Shown: positions 11,490 through 22,090, counted from the stretch's first letter. The stretch: DNA of 64,000 nt from Phymatolithon calcareum (GCA_977006965.1 OZ345385.1:930001-994000); one strand, 5' to 3'. Made by a program: numbers and translations. Notes: generated by a model from the letters alone, not told the origin.

Positions 11490-12071
11490 ACGTTAATGAC
11501 TTCAAGTCATTCAAGTCCAAATCTTTGGTACCCGCGAGCCATTCAGACCCAAATCTTGCCAGGAACGATACAACCCATCGAACGGAGCACTCCTTCGGCT
11601 TTCGTGACTTCAGACATGACGCCACAAACCGTGCCATAGCGCTGTGTCGTTCTAGATCGTTGTAACTCACTCGTGAGAATATTGCCGGTCGTACGGGAAG
11701 GTCGACATTTGAGAACTCGTTGTCGATAAGTGAGCTATTCACGACCATGTGATAGTCAACAGTCCTCTTGATATTCTCCAAGGACGGGTCACTGCGAGAA
11801 TAGCGATTTTCCAGTTCTCCCTTACCCAGTTGTAAATGTTTTTGCAAATCTTCTTCATGGCTCCAAAGTGCCAGTGTATTTCATCGGTTGAGTTGTCAGG
11901 AAGTGCAGAAGAAGAAGAACTCGACTGAATGGAAGAAGGTGAAGAGGAGACAGGCTGTATCCATGACAGTAACCAGTTGTACACGGAGACACATTTGGTC
12001 TTGAAATAGTACAACAAGCTTAGTAGGCCACGTTTCCACTTCGAGCGACAGCTCTTCATATTGGAAAGCAT
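11490..12071 (-). pseudogene. unrecognised host gene remnant, truncated by LINE-C
   Basis: Two overlapping minus-strand reading frames (12,071-11,810 and about 11,800-11,490) look like one protein with a frame break. The first part is basic with a hydrophobic stretch and a Ser-rich linker. The second ends LARFGSEWLAGTKDLDLN before running into LINE-C at about 11,485. No family was recognised. It may be the downstream part of the membrane-protein gene at 12,090-12,491, 18 bp away, but no splice sites were confirmed. Confidence 0.35.
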
Positions 12072-12089
12072 CTCCTCGACGCCGCCAGA

Positions 12090-12491
12090 TTATCTATAAT
12101 GAGGTGCATCATATCCCAGCCGAACAAGACATCTGAGAGCAGAATTATTCCAGTTCCGAAATTCGTACAGTAGAACAAGTCCCCATATTGATCGCAAAAC
12201 ATGGTAACTGTTTAGCACTGCAACCGCAATTGCCGCGGCTGCCTCCTTGTAGTCTTTGTTCTTGATTTGCACAACTATGTAGAAGACGAGAGATCCCAAT
12301 GAAGGTAATGAGACCAACAACTGTATCATTCCATTTTGAAGCGTTTCGCGGATGGTGCGCCACTTGTCGGTGATGAAATCGAGAGCGTAAATGAATGCGA
12401 GTGGAATGAATGCGATGGCGTAGATGGAGAAGACGAGCACCGGGTCGTCCGCGAGAGACGGACCTTCGTCGCAGCAACAGCATTTGGACAT
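12090..12491 (-). CDS. small multi-pass membrane protein, hypothetical
   Basis: A 133-residue minus-strand ORF that opens with a Cys cluster (MSKCCCCDE). It has about three hydrophobic segments: residues 20-40 (LVFSIYAIAFIPLAFIYAL), 58-76 (LLVSLPSLGSLVFYIVV) and 85-110. The pattern resembles a small membrane protein with a possibly palmitoylated N-terminus, but I do not recognise a family. It is one of the few plausible non-mobile ORFs in the first 15 kb. Its start is the first Met of the ORF. Length and composition favour a real gene, though no homology can be claimed. Confidence 0.5.
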   Translation of the reverse strand: MSKCCCCDEGPSLADDPVLVFSIYAIAFIPLAFIYALDFITDKWRTIRETLQNGMIQLLVSLPSLGSLVFYIVVQIKNKDYKEAAAAIAVAVLNSYHVLRSIWGLVLLYEFRNWNNSALRCLVRLGYDAPHYR

Positions 12492-12627
12492 GGCTTTATG
12501 TCGCGCGGGGGTTCTGAGGTTGTTGACTTTCGTGGTGCAATTCCGAGCTTGGTTGTCGCCTTCCCAAGTTTTGCCGATCTCGTCGATGATGCAAGTAGCA
12601 TACTGTAGTGCGCTCCAATGGCGATGA

Positions 12628-13205
12628 CTCTTTCTTTCTTTCTTTAATGCAGAATGCGTTAATTAACGCCAGAACGAACCCTAGAGTAAGTTCTCATTGT
12701 TCAAATATTGGAGTATCTCTACGGGTCTCTCCCAGCAAACATTTTCTACCGTTTTGGCTCGCACTCTTCCGATGAATTTTCGTAAAGAGGCAGTCCTCCC
12801 AGAACAGTGTAGGATGAGGTGCTCCACTGTCTCCTTGACGCCATACGGGCACATCTTGCACATCTTGCATACTGGGTCGTAGAGAAGCGGTTCATTCTCG
12901 CTGTGTCCATGGTGAAAGCTTGCCACAATAGAGCTGCAGTTCACTATGAGCTGGTGAAGTACCACCTCTGCACGCCTCTGCGAGATGTGCAGATCTTTCG
13001 GAAGCGTAGGAAGGGTCAATGGTTTGCTTCTACAGGGCGGCTTGATGATGGATCGTGCCGCTTCCAAAATGAGAGGTATCGCTTGGTGCAACGGCAGACT
13101 CGATTCCGAAATTCCCCGTCGCGCAAGTTCATCAGCAGCCTCATTCTTCGCGACGCCGCAGTGACTCGGTATCCAAACACAATCTATCTGAATCGGCGAT
13201 GACTC
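12628..13205 (-). mobile_element. LINE-RH 3' end: RNase H domain and Zn-knuckle
   Basis: Antisense 3' fragment of a LINE with an RNase H domain. Reading leftward from about 13,200 the translation gives WIPSHCGVAKNEAADELARR, the C-terminal RNase H block with its His and Asp. A linker follows, then the CCHC-like motif CKMCPYGVKETVEHLILHC (about 12,865-12,810), a hallmark of the C-terminus of several LINE clades. The 3' untranslated end runs into (GAAA)n at about 12,630-12,645. The RT portion is missing (5' truncation near 13,205). A related end occurs at 58,456-58,760. Confidence 0.8.
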
Positions 13206-13469
13206 TTGTTATGTTGTTCCACTTTATCTTTGATTAAATATCTGAAATGGGTACAGGTGTACATTCTCAGATATTTTATTTCTAAACAGTATCACGTACG
13301 GTCATAGAGTTTCCACACATTTCAGTTCCATTCCTCTGATGAATTCTTTTTGTGGCTTTTTAATCCATAGGCAGCGGAGAAACTTAGATTAATGTATTCC
13401 AGAGCTCATTGGAAGATTTTGTGCTCACACACCTTTACACAACGGGGTGTAGGACTAAAACTATATCTC
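13206..13469. other. intergenic, nothing recognised
   Basis: AT-rich sequence with no credible gene between the LINE-RH fragment and the SINE copy. Confidence 0.4.
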
Positions 13470-13665
13470 CCATCTGTGGTATAGTGATAGAACAGCCTCC
13501 CCGTTCCTGTGTACATATTTCGGTATGATACAAGGAGGAATGTTTAGGTCGTCCGTTGGAGTCCTGCCATAAGCAAAAACTGAATTTCGTTTCGCGAAAG
13601 GCACACGGATGTCGCCGTGTAGTAATGTGCCGCAGTACTCGCGGGAATCAGTTACGCGAGTATGA
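13470..13665 (+). mobile_element. tRNA-headed SINE, copy 1
   Basis: A box A-like TGGTATAGTGATAG (13,477-13,490) and a degenerate box B (CGTTGGAGTCC, 13,554-13,564) flank a hairpin-forming core containing CATATTTCGGTATG. A non-tRNA body follows (GCACACGGATGTCGCCGTG, 13,600-13,618). The entire arrangement recurs antisense at 57,490-57,690. The roughly 77-nt box spacing is too long for an ordinary tRNA. Two dispersed copies sharing both head and body argue for a SINE transcribed by RNA polymerase III. This copy has a more decayed box B. Confidence 0.65.
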
Positions 13666-13904
13666 ATAATGAATCCCCCTAGATATTGAGTTACTAAAAG
13701 TGTAGCTCAGATATGCTGCAAAAAAAGAAAGAAACGGCTTTTTCATCTGAAAGCTTGTCTATTTCACAGCACCTCTTTCACATCAAAGATTCTCTTGTCA
13801 CATGGCTCCATTCTTTCTGGAAGCGCATTCGTGTTTATGGATGAGAAGCATCCAATTGCCAAATTACCTATAAGAGCTCTGTTCCTCCTAGTCCTGTCGA
13901 CACC

Positions 13905-15190
13905 CCTTTGTGCATTGTACGCTTCCTCATCATCTGCGGTGTATCATCGACCGAGGAGTACCTCAAGGTTCCCCGCTTAGTCCATGCCTATACAATATAT
14001 TCTTGGACACATTCGCAGAAGCCGTCTCCAAGACAGACAGGAATGTCTCAGAAAGCCCTGTGCAATTGTTCGCAGATGATGTTCAGCTTCAAGCGAAGAC
14101 AAGACGAGGAATGCAGAAACTTCTTGATATAGCGACCAGTTGGGCAAGCGAAAATGGCATGAAATGGAACACAAAACCGCACCAGACCCTTTCGCGGGTA
14201 GCTGAAGTTTCATACCTCGGGATATCTCTCGGACCAACCGGAATTACGGACACAAGCACAATCAGGCGTATAAAAAACGCCAATGCAGCGATACACCAAC
14301 TGAAGCCACTTGGGGTTTTCATTCGGGGGATAAACATCCGGAAATCCATACATATCTACAAGTCACTGATCCAACCAAGGTGGGAATACACTATCCATCT
14401 CACACCGTGGACTTCAGAAGTACAAGAAGCTATCAAAGAAGTAGAAAGAACCTTTTTCTTCCAAGTATTCGGTGGTAGTGCAAATGGAAGGATCGAGCGG
14501 CTCCGGCTTCTGTGCAGGATCCAACCACCAGAACACAGGAGAGAAATATTAGCGCTGAGGATGTTGCGACGAGGAAAGGAAAGGAAGGTGGCTATCCTAT
14601 CCAATCCAAGGGAAGATTGAAACTTCAAAGAACTACAGTGGGCAAGTCGCGATATTGCCGCGATGCTGCAACAAGAACAGTTCGAGGCCCCCTTCAAACA
14701 GATGCAAGAAGGGAAATCTCCAGGCCAACTCCGACGAATACTGTTCGCTAAAGAAGGCACGAGGCTTGAAAGAAGAAGAAAGAGGAAAATACCGTACGAC
14801 AAACCGGATGAGATCCCGGCCATCCTCAGATTTGCCAAGGTGAGACATCGACAGCTGGCCATAAAATATGCAATCGGAAGATGCCCTCAAGTGAGCACGA
14901 CGCTAATATCGAATACATTCGGAACGGCAGACTCCACCTGGAGACCATACGCATTAACCTAGCAAAGTATGAACTGGACCCCGGAGAGATGTTAAGAACG
15001 GAAAGGGCATTAGACTCCATACTACTCTACAGCGTCACCATAGTTGACAATATGGAGAACGACGAGTCCCTGTATTAGGGACGAGACGATATACTAGAAT
15101 GAACAGTTTCGAAAAGCTGCTCCCGTACAGTCTTAGGAGTGTTAATGAGGGCGCTCAAATAAACAACTAAACAGTTGCAAAAAAATAATA
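13905..15190 (+). mobile_element. LINE-C, 3' half
   Basis: 5'-truncated LINE-C running from inside the RT to the 3' tail. The ORF at 13,910-14,620 contains RGVPQGSPLSPCLYNIFLDT and LFADDVQLQAK (FADD motif, about 14,066-14,098), then the thumb block SYLGISLGPTGITDT and a KSLIQPRWEYTIHLT motif. After a frame break the C-terminus continues at 14,663-14,962 (RKRKIPYDKP, RHRQLAIKYAIGR) and ends VDNMENDESLY at 15,078. The 3' end is AGTTGC followed by A8 and TAATAATAA. It is nearly identical to 11,338-11,470 where they overlap. Confidence 0.85.
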
Positions 15191-15198
15191 ATAAATTC

Positions 15199-15290
15199 TT
15201 CCGACCTCACCAAGCGGAATCAAATGGAACCTTCAAGTCGTGCTAACCTCCTAGGCGAATAATGCAATCATTGTTGTCGTAAAGCTTAGT
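15199..15290 (+). mobile_element. LINE-D 3' terminal fragment
   Basis: Short divergent copy of the LINE-D 3' end. It has the AAGCGGAATCAAATGGAACC and GTGCTAACCTCCTAGGCGAA words, compare 34,859-34,915, and ends in a degenerate ATC-type tail. It immediately follows the LINE-C tail. Confidence 0.55.
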
Positions 15291-16030
15291 CTACGCTCTT
15301 CAACTGTGTGGTCCTTTTCAGAAACCCTTTGGAGCAGAAGAACGAATAGTATATCGCAATTAAACTGCGTGGTCCTTTGATAGAAAAGGGACCCTTAGGA
15401 GTCACGTGCGATCCTCAACAGGTCAAGGCCTAGGGACCTTGACCGTCGGAATGAGGTGAAGCGATAATATTCGCTGGGTTATACTTGCTTGCCGAACTCC
15501 ATCGATGGATGAGTTCGGCGTTTTTTATAGTGTTTTGGGGAGCACAAGAACCTACCAGGATTGATGTAGACTACGTGGAAGGTAAATTGAATACGCTACA
15601 TAATCCAATTTGCACCACACATCCATATATCTTCTGGTAAATTCCGAGAGAGTCATCCGGTTATGCGATTTCCGCTGCAGTTCAGCAATTACCATTTCAT
15701 GTCGATCTCTCCTCTCATGTCTTCTCGAATCTCTTGCTTAAGTTCCGAATCTCACAAATAATTGCGGTCTCGACAATTTTCATCATCATCAGTGGGGTTT
15801 ATGATTCTAGACGTAACCGCTCTTACTTTCCGCATTTGCAGACTTGCATGATGTTGAATGGGATTGTACGGAGTCGATGCTGCGCAATTTTAATCCATGA
15901 TTCTTATTGTCTCTTCCGCTTTGAAGCTATATGGAACTCCAGGCTCACAAGAACCGACAGCACATGAGTGAGAATAGACCAGGAGAGGAGAGAGAAAAGA
16001 ATAGAGAGATTTAGTGTAACAAAGTACCGT
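15291..16030. other. intergenic, nothing recognised
   Basis: No ORF with protein-like content on either strand apart from short chance frames. No terminal repeats or RNA genes seen. Confidence 0.4.
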
Positions 16031-16041
16031 TTACCTCCCGT

Positions 16042-16379
16042 TCACTTTGCGAGAGGCTCAAGTTCTGCCACAGTACCAATAAGCTCATCAATGATACGCA
16101 TCCCCTCTGACTTGTTTTCTTCATTTTGCAGTTGTGGATCACCAGACATGTACAAAATCGCCAGATTGTACATGGCAATTGGGTTGCCGTCCGACTTGAC
16201 TGCTTGCTTGTAGAGCTTCTCGGCCTCAAATACATCTCTCGTTCTACACCTCTCCCTATATCGTAAGTGATCGCAAGGTTGTTCATTCCACAACTGTTAT
16301 TTTCTTCACTAGAAATCCAGAGATCAGACACATCCGTTCCATCTGTATTGTTCCCACAATTCAACACACTCTGTTGCAC
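16042..16379 (-). pseudogene. Sel1-like repeat protein fragment
   Basis: Two minus-strand frames together give tandem Sel1 (TPR-like) repeats. The block MNNLAITYDIGRGVE in one frame is followed by EAEKLYKQAVKSDGNPIAMY and NLAILYMSGD in the other. This fits the A..NLA..Y..G.GV..D...A..LY.KA...GN..A pattern. A frame break near 16,270 separates the halves. There is no complete start, and the sequence upstream of 16,380 is unrelated. A second, more decayed Sel1 relic lies at 36,400-36,560. Sel1 proteins are scaffold or adaptor-like; no specific role can be inferred. Confidence 0.6.
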
Positions 16380-16722
16380 AGTGTGTCTGCATTATGCAGA
16401 TCGAGCATGGCGCAGACGGTAAGGGATGCGGTAGGAGTGTGATAAGGGGAGGGAGGGATGTGATAGTGAGTGTCATCGGGCAGGAAGGCACACGAGCGGC
16501 CAAATTTGAGGGCCCAAAGCGGCACCGAGCGACCTGGCACGGAGCGGCCAGGACGCAAATGCGACCCGAAGGCGACCTTCGCGTCCTGGTTGACCGAGTG
16601 CAGGAGACCGGGCACGCGCCTTAGGGACCGGAACTTGGCGGCCGATGTCTTGGTACTGCAAGGAATTGGTTGTGCCTGCTGGCTATATATGGGGCGTTGG
16701 TCAGCGAACGGCCCTTAGGGCC

Positions 16723-16931
16723 GATGAACGAATAGTTCCCAACCGGGAAAATGGGAAATTGAGAAAATGGGAACGTCAATATGTCTAATAGAATACGTGC
16801 ACTTGTTGAATTTGAACCTGAACGAAGCAGAAGAAGTAAAATTTCACAAATGCAAGTATTCTATTGGACGTACTCACGTTCCCAATTTCTCATTTTCCCA
16901 TGTTCCCAGTTGGGAACTATTCGTTCATCTG
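16723..16931. mobile_element. MITE with about 52-bp terminal inverted repeats
   Basis: A 209-bp element with long inverted ends. The left end starts GATGAACGAATAGTTCCCAA at 16,723. The right end is its near-perfect complement and finishes TTGGGAACTATTCGTTCATC at 16,931. Arms of about 52 bp flank a roughly 105-bp non-coding centre. GCCCTTAG occurs close to both outer edges (16,711-16,718 and 16,933-16,940), a possible target duplication offset by a few bases. No ORF. The superfamily is undetermined. Confidence 0.75.
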
Positions 16932-17064
16932 CCCTTAGTCCCACGGCACTGCACGGCGCCGCCACGGGGTCTGCAAAAGGGGGACCGTTAAGATCTAAAT
17001 TAGTGTAGAACGGGAAAGACTACACTAGGGGAGCACGGCAACATTTTCGCCCGATAGTTATTTA

Positions 17065-19415
17065 CAGCGAGGTCAGGTAATTATAGAATATTTTTCAAAA
17101 TTTAAAGTCAAAATAGGATCACTTTGCTCTTTCTGAGAAATTTTTTGATAGCTAAATGCGCCGCTAGGTGCTGCTCATTCTGCCTTGATTGCGTTAAAAT
17201 GGGACTTTTTTATGAGATTTTAGGACTACATTTAGAGAAAGCACTTTCGGGGAAGTGGTCACTCAATTGTGGAATGTCCATATTTCATATCATTTATGAC
17301 GATTACTGCGAATGGCGGTGCATTTTTACCTGAGGGTGCACAAAAAATCTACTGCACGGTGCGCTTTCTAGCATGATTCTTAGGATGCCAGGGCATCTGA
17401 TTTTTTCCGCGCCACCCTTGCCCTGGCAATTGCTCGCCGCTCCTTGATGCTTCTTGGCATTCGCATGCGGGACGCATCAAGACCATATCTTTCCGCCCTC
17501 CATTTCATCGCTTGCTTCTCAAATGCTGTCCTCCTCTCTCTGGTACATTCGGTCCTCTTCTGTTCCCTTAGGTCTAGTTCAGCCCTCTTTTTCGCCTTTT
17601 CTAGCTTCTTGGCATAATCCATTTGTTCCTTCCGCCTAACGGCGACCATAGCTTCGTTTGAAGTGAGTAGTGACCTATGGCTAGTCTCAATAAATCCTCG
17701 GTGCATGTTTGTCGAAAAACAAGAACTGCTTGTAGTGGTTGATCTTTTGCCATGCAGCATAGACGAAAATACCTCCACAGACACCATCGTCGAAATATCG
17801 TCCAGGCTCTTGGGGAGCGGGCGAGAGAGGAGTTTCTCCGGGCAGTAGGGCCACAGGCCGGTTTTCTGAAATCCCGCGAGTATGTTGTGTCTTGAGAATG
17901 CCATATTGTACGCACTGGTGAAGGCCTGACAGAGATCAAATACTGAGAGCTTTGTAGCAGCTGCTGCCCTTGCCGTTATGGATGTTGATGTTCTGTACAG
18001 TTCTTCATTGATGTGGTGCTTAAATGAAGAAAACACGGAAACATCGAGCGGTTGAGTAATTCCTGAGGTGTGAGAGGGCAGAGCATATGCCTCAACATTC
18101 CCAGAGGACAGAATTTGGAGACACTTGTAGCTCATATGGCTTCTATAGCCATCATAAATAAGCAATACCTTTCGATTGTTGGTGGTAAGGTAGCTCACAC
18201 GCTCAACAAAGTGCTTGCACCATGATATAAAAAGGGTCGTGTCAATACCTCCACGGTCTTTTCTCGAGTCGGCGATGGACCCCCCGGGAAGTACTGAGAG
18301 AACACTCTCTCTGGAGGCAGAGCCACCTGGGTGTGTTATAATTCGTGAAGGCACAGAACTGCCTTTAAAAATCCAAAAAGGAAGGACAGACTCTCCACTA
18401 GCACAAACACATGCCAGCAGAGTAACTCTGGATATGTCGCTCTTGAATGCCGTGCCTCTGCGATCACAACGGGTGCCAAGTGCCATGATCCCCTTTTTCG
18501 AACTAGCGCCATGACAGTCCTTGCCTGCAGTCATCCCGCACTCGTCCAGATTGAATAGACGAGTATCATCAATGTTGAATTTCTTAATTATACCTTCTAG
18601 ATTGGCGAAATGGGTAGTGAGGACATCGGCATTGGTAGCGGCAAACCACTCCGATGCGTTTCTACTGGGCTTGTTTAGACGTAGGTTATTCCTTTGGCAA
18701 AAACCTGATATCCAATTCTTTCCAGGCTTGCCATCTTTGAATCGGTGGGTGACAGTGTGGCCAAACTTATCACTGACTAGCTGTGCAAGCTCTTCCTTGA
18801 CTAAAGGTACCCCGCGTGATGCAAAACGAAGGCAGACGTCAACAACTTCCTTCTCTTGTGCTGCTGATAAAGCTAAAGAACGACCAGCTTTTTTAACAAT
18901 AATCCCCTCGCGTGCCCTTTTCACATGCCTAAACAGAGTGGTCTTGTTGGTTCCATTCTTGACGTGTGCCAGTGCAGCAGCAAGAGTCCACTTCTCTGAG
19001 ATGACTAGATTAACCGCTCGGGCGTAAGCCGCTTCGCGGCGGTTCTGACGTGGGGACATGAGGGTAGGGTAGGGTAGGGCAGCGGAGTGCCATAAATCGG
19101 TGGTGAGAAGTGCCCTAGTGCACAAAGGAAATTGCGGTGTTGGAGGAGTTGTTTGGGTTCACGTGGCTCCCCAGGATGCTCTTTCCAATACTTATGAGCA
19201 GAAAATTGGTGGCGGGTGCAACACACCGCGTGGAAGCTGTTTCTCGAATAAAAACCGGTGATTTGTCAAACATTTTGGCAGTGGCCCAGCGGGAAGAGCG
19301 GGATCTGAAAAAAATCGTTGTCAAAATTGGGAGAAACTTGTAATTTGATAAATTTTATGTATGAACTACGTATTTAATCATAACTGTCTTGTTCCATAAT
19401 TACCAGACCCCGCTG
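17065..19415 (-). mobile_element. complete pogo-like (Tc1/mariner superfamily) transposon
   Basis: A 2,351-bp element with both ends and an open transposase. The left terminus is CAGCGAGGTCAGGTAATTAT (17,065-17,084, arm continuing to 17,086). The right terminus, read on the minus strand from 19,415, is CAGCGGGGTCTGGTAATTAT, for 19 of 22 matches over the arm. Each end is flanked by TA (17,063-17,064 and 19,416-19,417), the target duplication expected for this superfamily. Ends starting CAG are typical of pogo/Tigger elements. Of all mobile elements in the window, only this one appears structurally complete. Confidence 0.92.
17380..19125 (-). CDS. pogo-type DDE transposase
   Basis: 581 codons from the first Met. 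The second Met at codon 23 (position 19,059, MSPRQNRREAAYARAV) is the more likely start, giving 559 residues, because the first 22 residues look unlike the family. A helix-turn-helix psq-type DNA-binding domain occupies about residues 30-75, and a second CENP-B-like HTH about 90-165 (KPGKNWISGFCQRN). The DDE catalytic domain follows: FNLDECG (first Asp), VLLIYDGYRSHMS (second Asp, with the pogo-like D...H.S) and SGITQPLDVSVF (third Asp). A basic C-terminal coiled region (about 500-575) ends the protein. The ORF is uninterrupted and sits inside matched terminal repeats. It would cut and paste its own element at TA sites. Confidence 0.92.
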   Translation of the reverse strand: MCTRALLTTDLWHSAALPYPTLMSPRQNRREAAYARAVNLVISEKWTLAAALAHVKNGTNKTTLFRHVKRAREGIIVKKAGRSLALSAAQEKEVVDVCLRFASRGVPLVKEELAQLVSDKFGHTVTHRFKDGKPGKNWISGFCQRNNLRLNKPSRNASEWFAATNADVLTTHFANLEGIIKKFNIDDTRLFNLDECGMTAGKDCHGASSKKGIMALGTRCDRRGTAFKSDISRVTLLACVCASGESVLPFWIFKGSSVPSRIITHPGGSASRESVLSVLPGGSIADSRKDRGGIDTTLFISWCKHFVERVSYLTTNNRKVLLIYDGYRSHMSYKCLQILSSGNVEAYALPSHTSGITQPLDVSVFSSFKHHINEELYRTSTSITARAAAATKLSVFDLCQAFTSAYNMAFSRHNILAGFQKTGLWPYCPEKLLSRPLPKSLDDISTMVSVEVFSSMLHGKRSTTTSSSCFSTNMHRGFIETSHRSLLTSNEAMVAVRRKEQMDYAKKLEKAKKRAELDLREQKRTECTRERRTAFEKQAMKWRAERYGLDASRMRMPRSIKERRAIARARVARKKSDALAS

Positions 19416-19480
19416 TAGTTGATTTAGGCCAAAACTCTCTAATAAAACCTTACAATTCACTGTACTATATCCCTACTATG

Positions 19481-20867
19481 CCAAATGACCACTGCAGTGG
19501 TCATTTGGGACTTTGGGGGCGAATTTATGATAAGGGCACGTAACTCAAATGACCAATAAGTGGTCATTTACAACTAGTTGCTGGGACATCGGCAATCCTT
19601 GAACTTGCTATCATTGCTTGTTATACGAAGTGCAAACGTGAGGCCTGACTTCATGTAGGACCAGTACCGAAGCACGCAATGAAAAAGAAACAAGTCAAAG
19701 AGTGATGTAATGGCATTTCGAAGATTTCGAGTGATTTTGTGGTGCTGTCGTAGCTGTGCAGATTGTATTTGCTTAAGGTCTAGAAGCTCCCACGCAAGAG
19801 AGCAATGGTGAGCTCAATGCCAACCATGCATGATGGATGCTTCGTGCAGAGCAGTGCAATACAATAGAAAAGCAATAAATTAAGTACTAAGAAATCCCGA
19901 GCTTTTGTCTGCACTCCGCACGATCAGCCCCGTTTGTTCTGGCGAAGGCAGTAACATCTCCATGGCTGATAGGTTTCAGCGTGGAGGGAGAGTAGTTTCA
20001 TCAAGCATCGAAGATGAGGACGATACAGTTGACACTCCTATGTCAAATGAGGAATATCGGAGGCTCCAGGAACTCGCGTTAAGCCGAAAAGGGAAGCGAT
20101 TGGAATTTTATAATAGTGCGGATGGTACGAAACTGCGACTTGAAGTTATCAATCATCCTCAGCGTTTCTTCCAAGGAGAGAAATTCTACTGTTGCCTTTG
20201 GGGCAAAAGCCAGAGTGGAAGTCGTGTAAGGACATGTTTCAAGTGTATGACATGTCATGTGCCTCTTTGCGTGCGACCGAAGGCGGGTGATCAGAACAGC
20301 TGCTGGAGTGTGTGGCACGAATCGTCTACACTTACACCACGTATTAGAGAGAAGATACCCTGAGAAAGAGAAAATAGTCGTGCTTCTCAGGAGTCCTCTT
20401 CGAATTTGGAAAGAGTAACAGACCAGAATTCCTAGACGCTGGATCCCTAGCACACTGTTTTCCTGGATTCATGGGAGAATATGTAAAGACGTACAGAGGA
20501 CCAGAAAATATAGGAGAATTACCACATCGAGAGACAGAATGGAGGTTAATGAGCTTATGTACGCAGTCTGTAAAGCTTAATGTTTAAAATGCAGCCCCTG
20601 AACGAACGCCCTTAAGGGCGCATTTAAGGTAAAAGTTCGAAGTTTAGTGGCTGCGATACACCACCGCTGGCACAAGTCCGCAGCTCAACTAAATGAAGAG
20701 TACATCCGTAGTAGACCGTTTACGAACCATTCCGAACGTTTTAGGTGGTTTTGGCGCCTGAAAAATGACCGTTCATAAATAAATATTGCACAAACCATGT
20801 TTTTTCATAATTGTGATTACTATGTGCATTTCAAATGATCACTGTAGTGATCAGTAGTGATCATTTG
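19481..20867. mobile_element. possible DNA element bounded by AAATGAYCACT palindromes
   Basis: A perfect 28-bp palindrome at 19,481-19,508 (half site CCAAATGACCACTG) is followed by a 9-bp-arm hairpin of the same word at 19,547-19,569. A related inverted pair lies at 20,832-20,867 (CAAATGATCACT and its complement). Between them is an ORF resembling a piggyBac Cys-rich domain. This could be a decayed element with palindromic subterminal transposase sites. The termini and target duplication are not resolved, so the limits are the palindromes only. Confidence 0.4.
19905..20363 (+). pseudogene. possible piggyBac-type transposase C-terminal Cys-rich domain
   Basis: A 152-residue ORF; a second Met (MADRFQRGG) lies at codon 20. 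An acidic N-terminal part is followed by a Cys/His cluster at residues 100-142: FYCCLWGK, then RVRTCFKCMTCHVPLCV, then CWSVWH. The C..C / C..C....LC / C..WH spacing resembles the C-terminal zinc domain of piggyBac-like transposases. No DDD catalytic core is visible nearby, so if the assignment is right this is a remnant or a domesticated DNA-binding piece. The call is tentative; other treble-clef zinc proteins could look similar. Confidence 0.45.
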
Positions 20868-21410
20868 ATGTTTTGCGTCAAAACGGACAACTAAAATAGG
20901 CTCAGATGCTCCGCACTGCCAGGTCTCTAGTACAAGATTGGGGCAGTCTTTTTCTAAACGGACTTCGCGAGCAGATAGAACAAGTCAGAAGCTACCATCC
21001 CTGTTCGTTTCATGCTCAACAATGAATTTTGGACGAACTTGTGACATACACAACACCTGGAGCTTGCGAAGCGTGGACTCGGCAAGGAGTATTACTAGTT
21101 GCCAAATTTTGACCAGATGAATAGACTTTTCAAATACTATTTTCCAAAAATTGTACATTTCTTGCTTCTTCTGTAATTTTTAGTGACACAGTTGAACCGT
21201 TTGGAAGATTTATTTTAAAATTATCGACACTGAACAGCCATTTTCCGACGCGCCGTTTTCTGATTTATGGACAGGGACGTGCAAATTATAGACACTGAAA
21301 ATATGCGTCCCTACTTGAATAGCTTGGAGCCGTTGCTTAAAGTAACAGCTCCAAGCTAGTGAAGGCGAAACGTAACGGATTCTAAAAGTACAGGATAGCG
21401 TTGATATAAA

Positions 21411-22035
21411 ATGATCATGTTAGTTTTGCTACTCTCCTCCCTCAGAGCAACTCCCCATCCCAACACAATGAGCTCACAAGATGCAAACGACTGGGACATC
21501 ATTGAGCAAAAGACGAAGAAGCTTCGCAGCGACATGAGAGCTCAGAAAGACATGATTTCGTCGTACCACTCCGATGTTGAGAAAATGTTGAGGATGGGGA
21601 TCGTGCTTTTGTTTCATGACAAGGAATTCGAACTAATGGATAAGTCGAAAATCCTCGAAAAGCCAAGGTTAGTTTCTTCTTTTTTAAGTTTGTGCTTTAT
21701 TTTGGTTCTAACTTTTGCGCAATTCGTTGATTTTGAATTCTGCAAACTTTTCTGCATACGTAAAAGCCGCGAATGTTGATAAAAAGAAGGTATTCAGTGT
21801 CCAGACGGAGTTTGCGATTATGCTCGGGCGTATCGTGCTAGCCAACCTTCCGGCAGATAAGGTTCAGGAGCAACTAAGCAAATTTCGTGAAGAGTATCTA
21901 AATTTAGACAAAGATGGGGACAAGATCTTTAAGATTGCTAGTAGTGATCTATCAGAAATAGAGAAAGGAAGACTTCGCTCATTTTCCGAACGCAACGGCA
22001 TATCCCAGGACTATATTATAGTTCGTAGGGATTAA
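21411..22035 (+). CDS. hypothetical protein, probably interrupted by one intron or frame break
   Basis: Two overlapping plus-strand frames. The first (start 21,411, or MSSQDANDWD at 21,468) encodes a charged helical protein up to KILEKPR at 21,668. The second, from about 21,775, continues AANVDKKKVFSVQTEF and ends DYIIVRRD at 22,035. Between them is an AT-rich stretch with a possible donor (GTTAGT) and a TTCTAAC branch-like word. The acceptors I can see do not restore phase exactly, so an intron is plausible but unproven. The helical composition suggests coiled coil. No family was recognised. Confidence 0.45.
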
Positions 22036-22090
22036 AAATGCATTTGCCTCTTAAAATAAAGAAGATTCTATTTCGCTCTTACTTGCCTTT

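Noticed and set aside
8876-20867. CRISPR-like repeats (CCCTCAATTGAGGG pair, AAATGACCACT sites)
   Set aside because: Too few units, no regular spacing, and the genome is eukaryotic.
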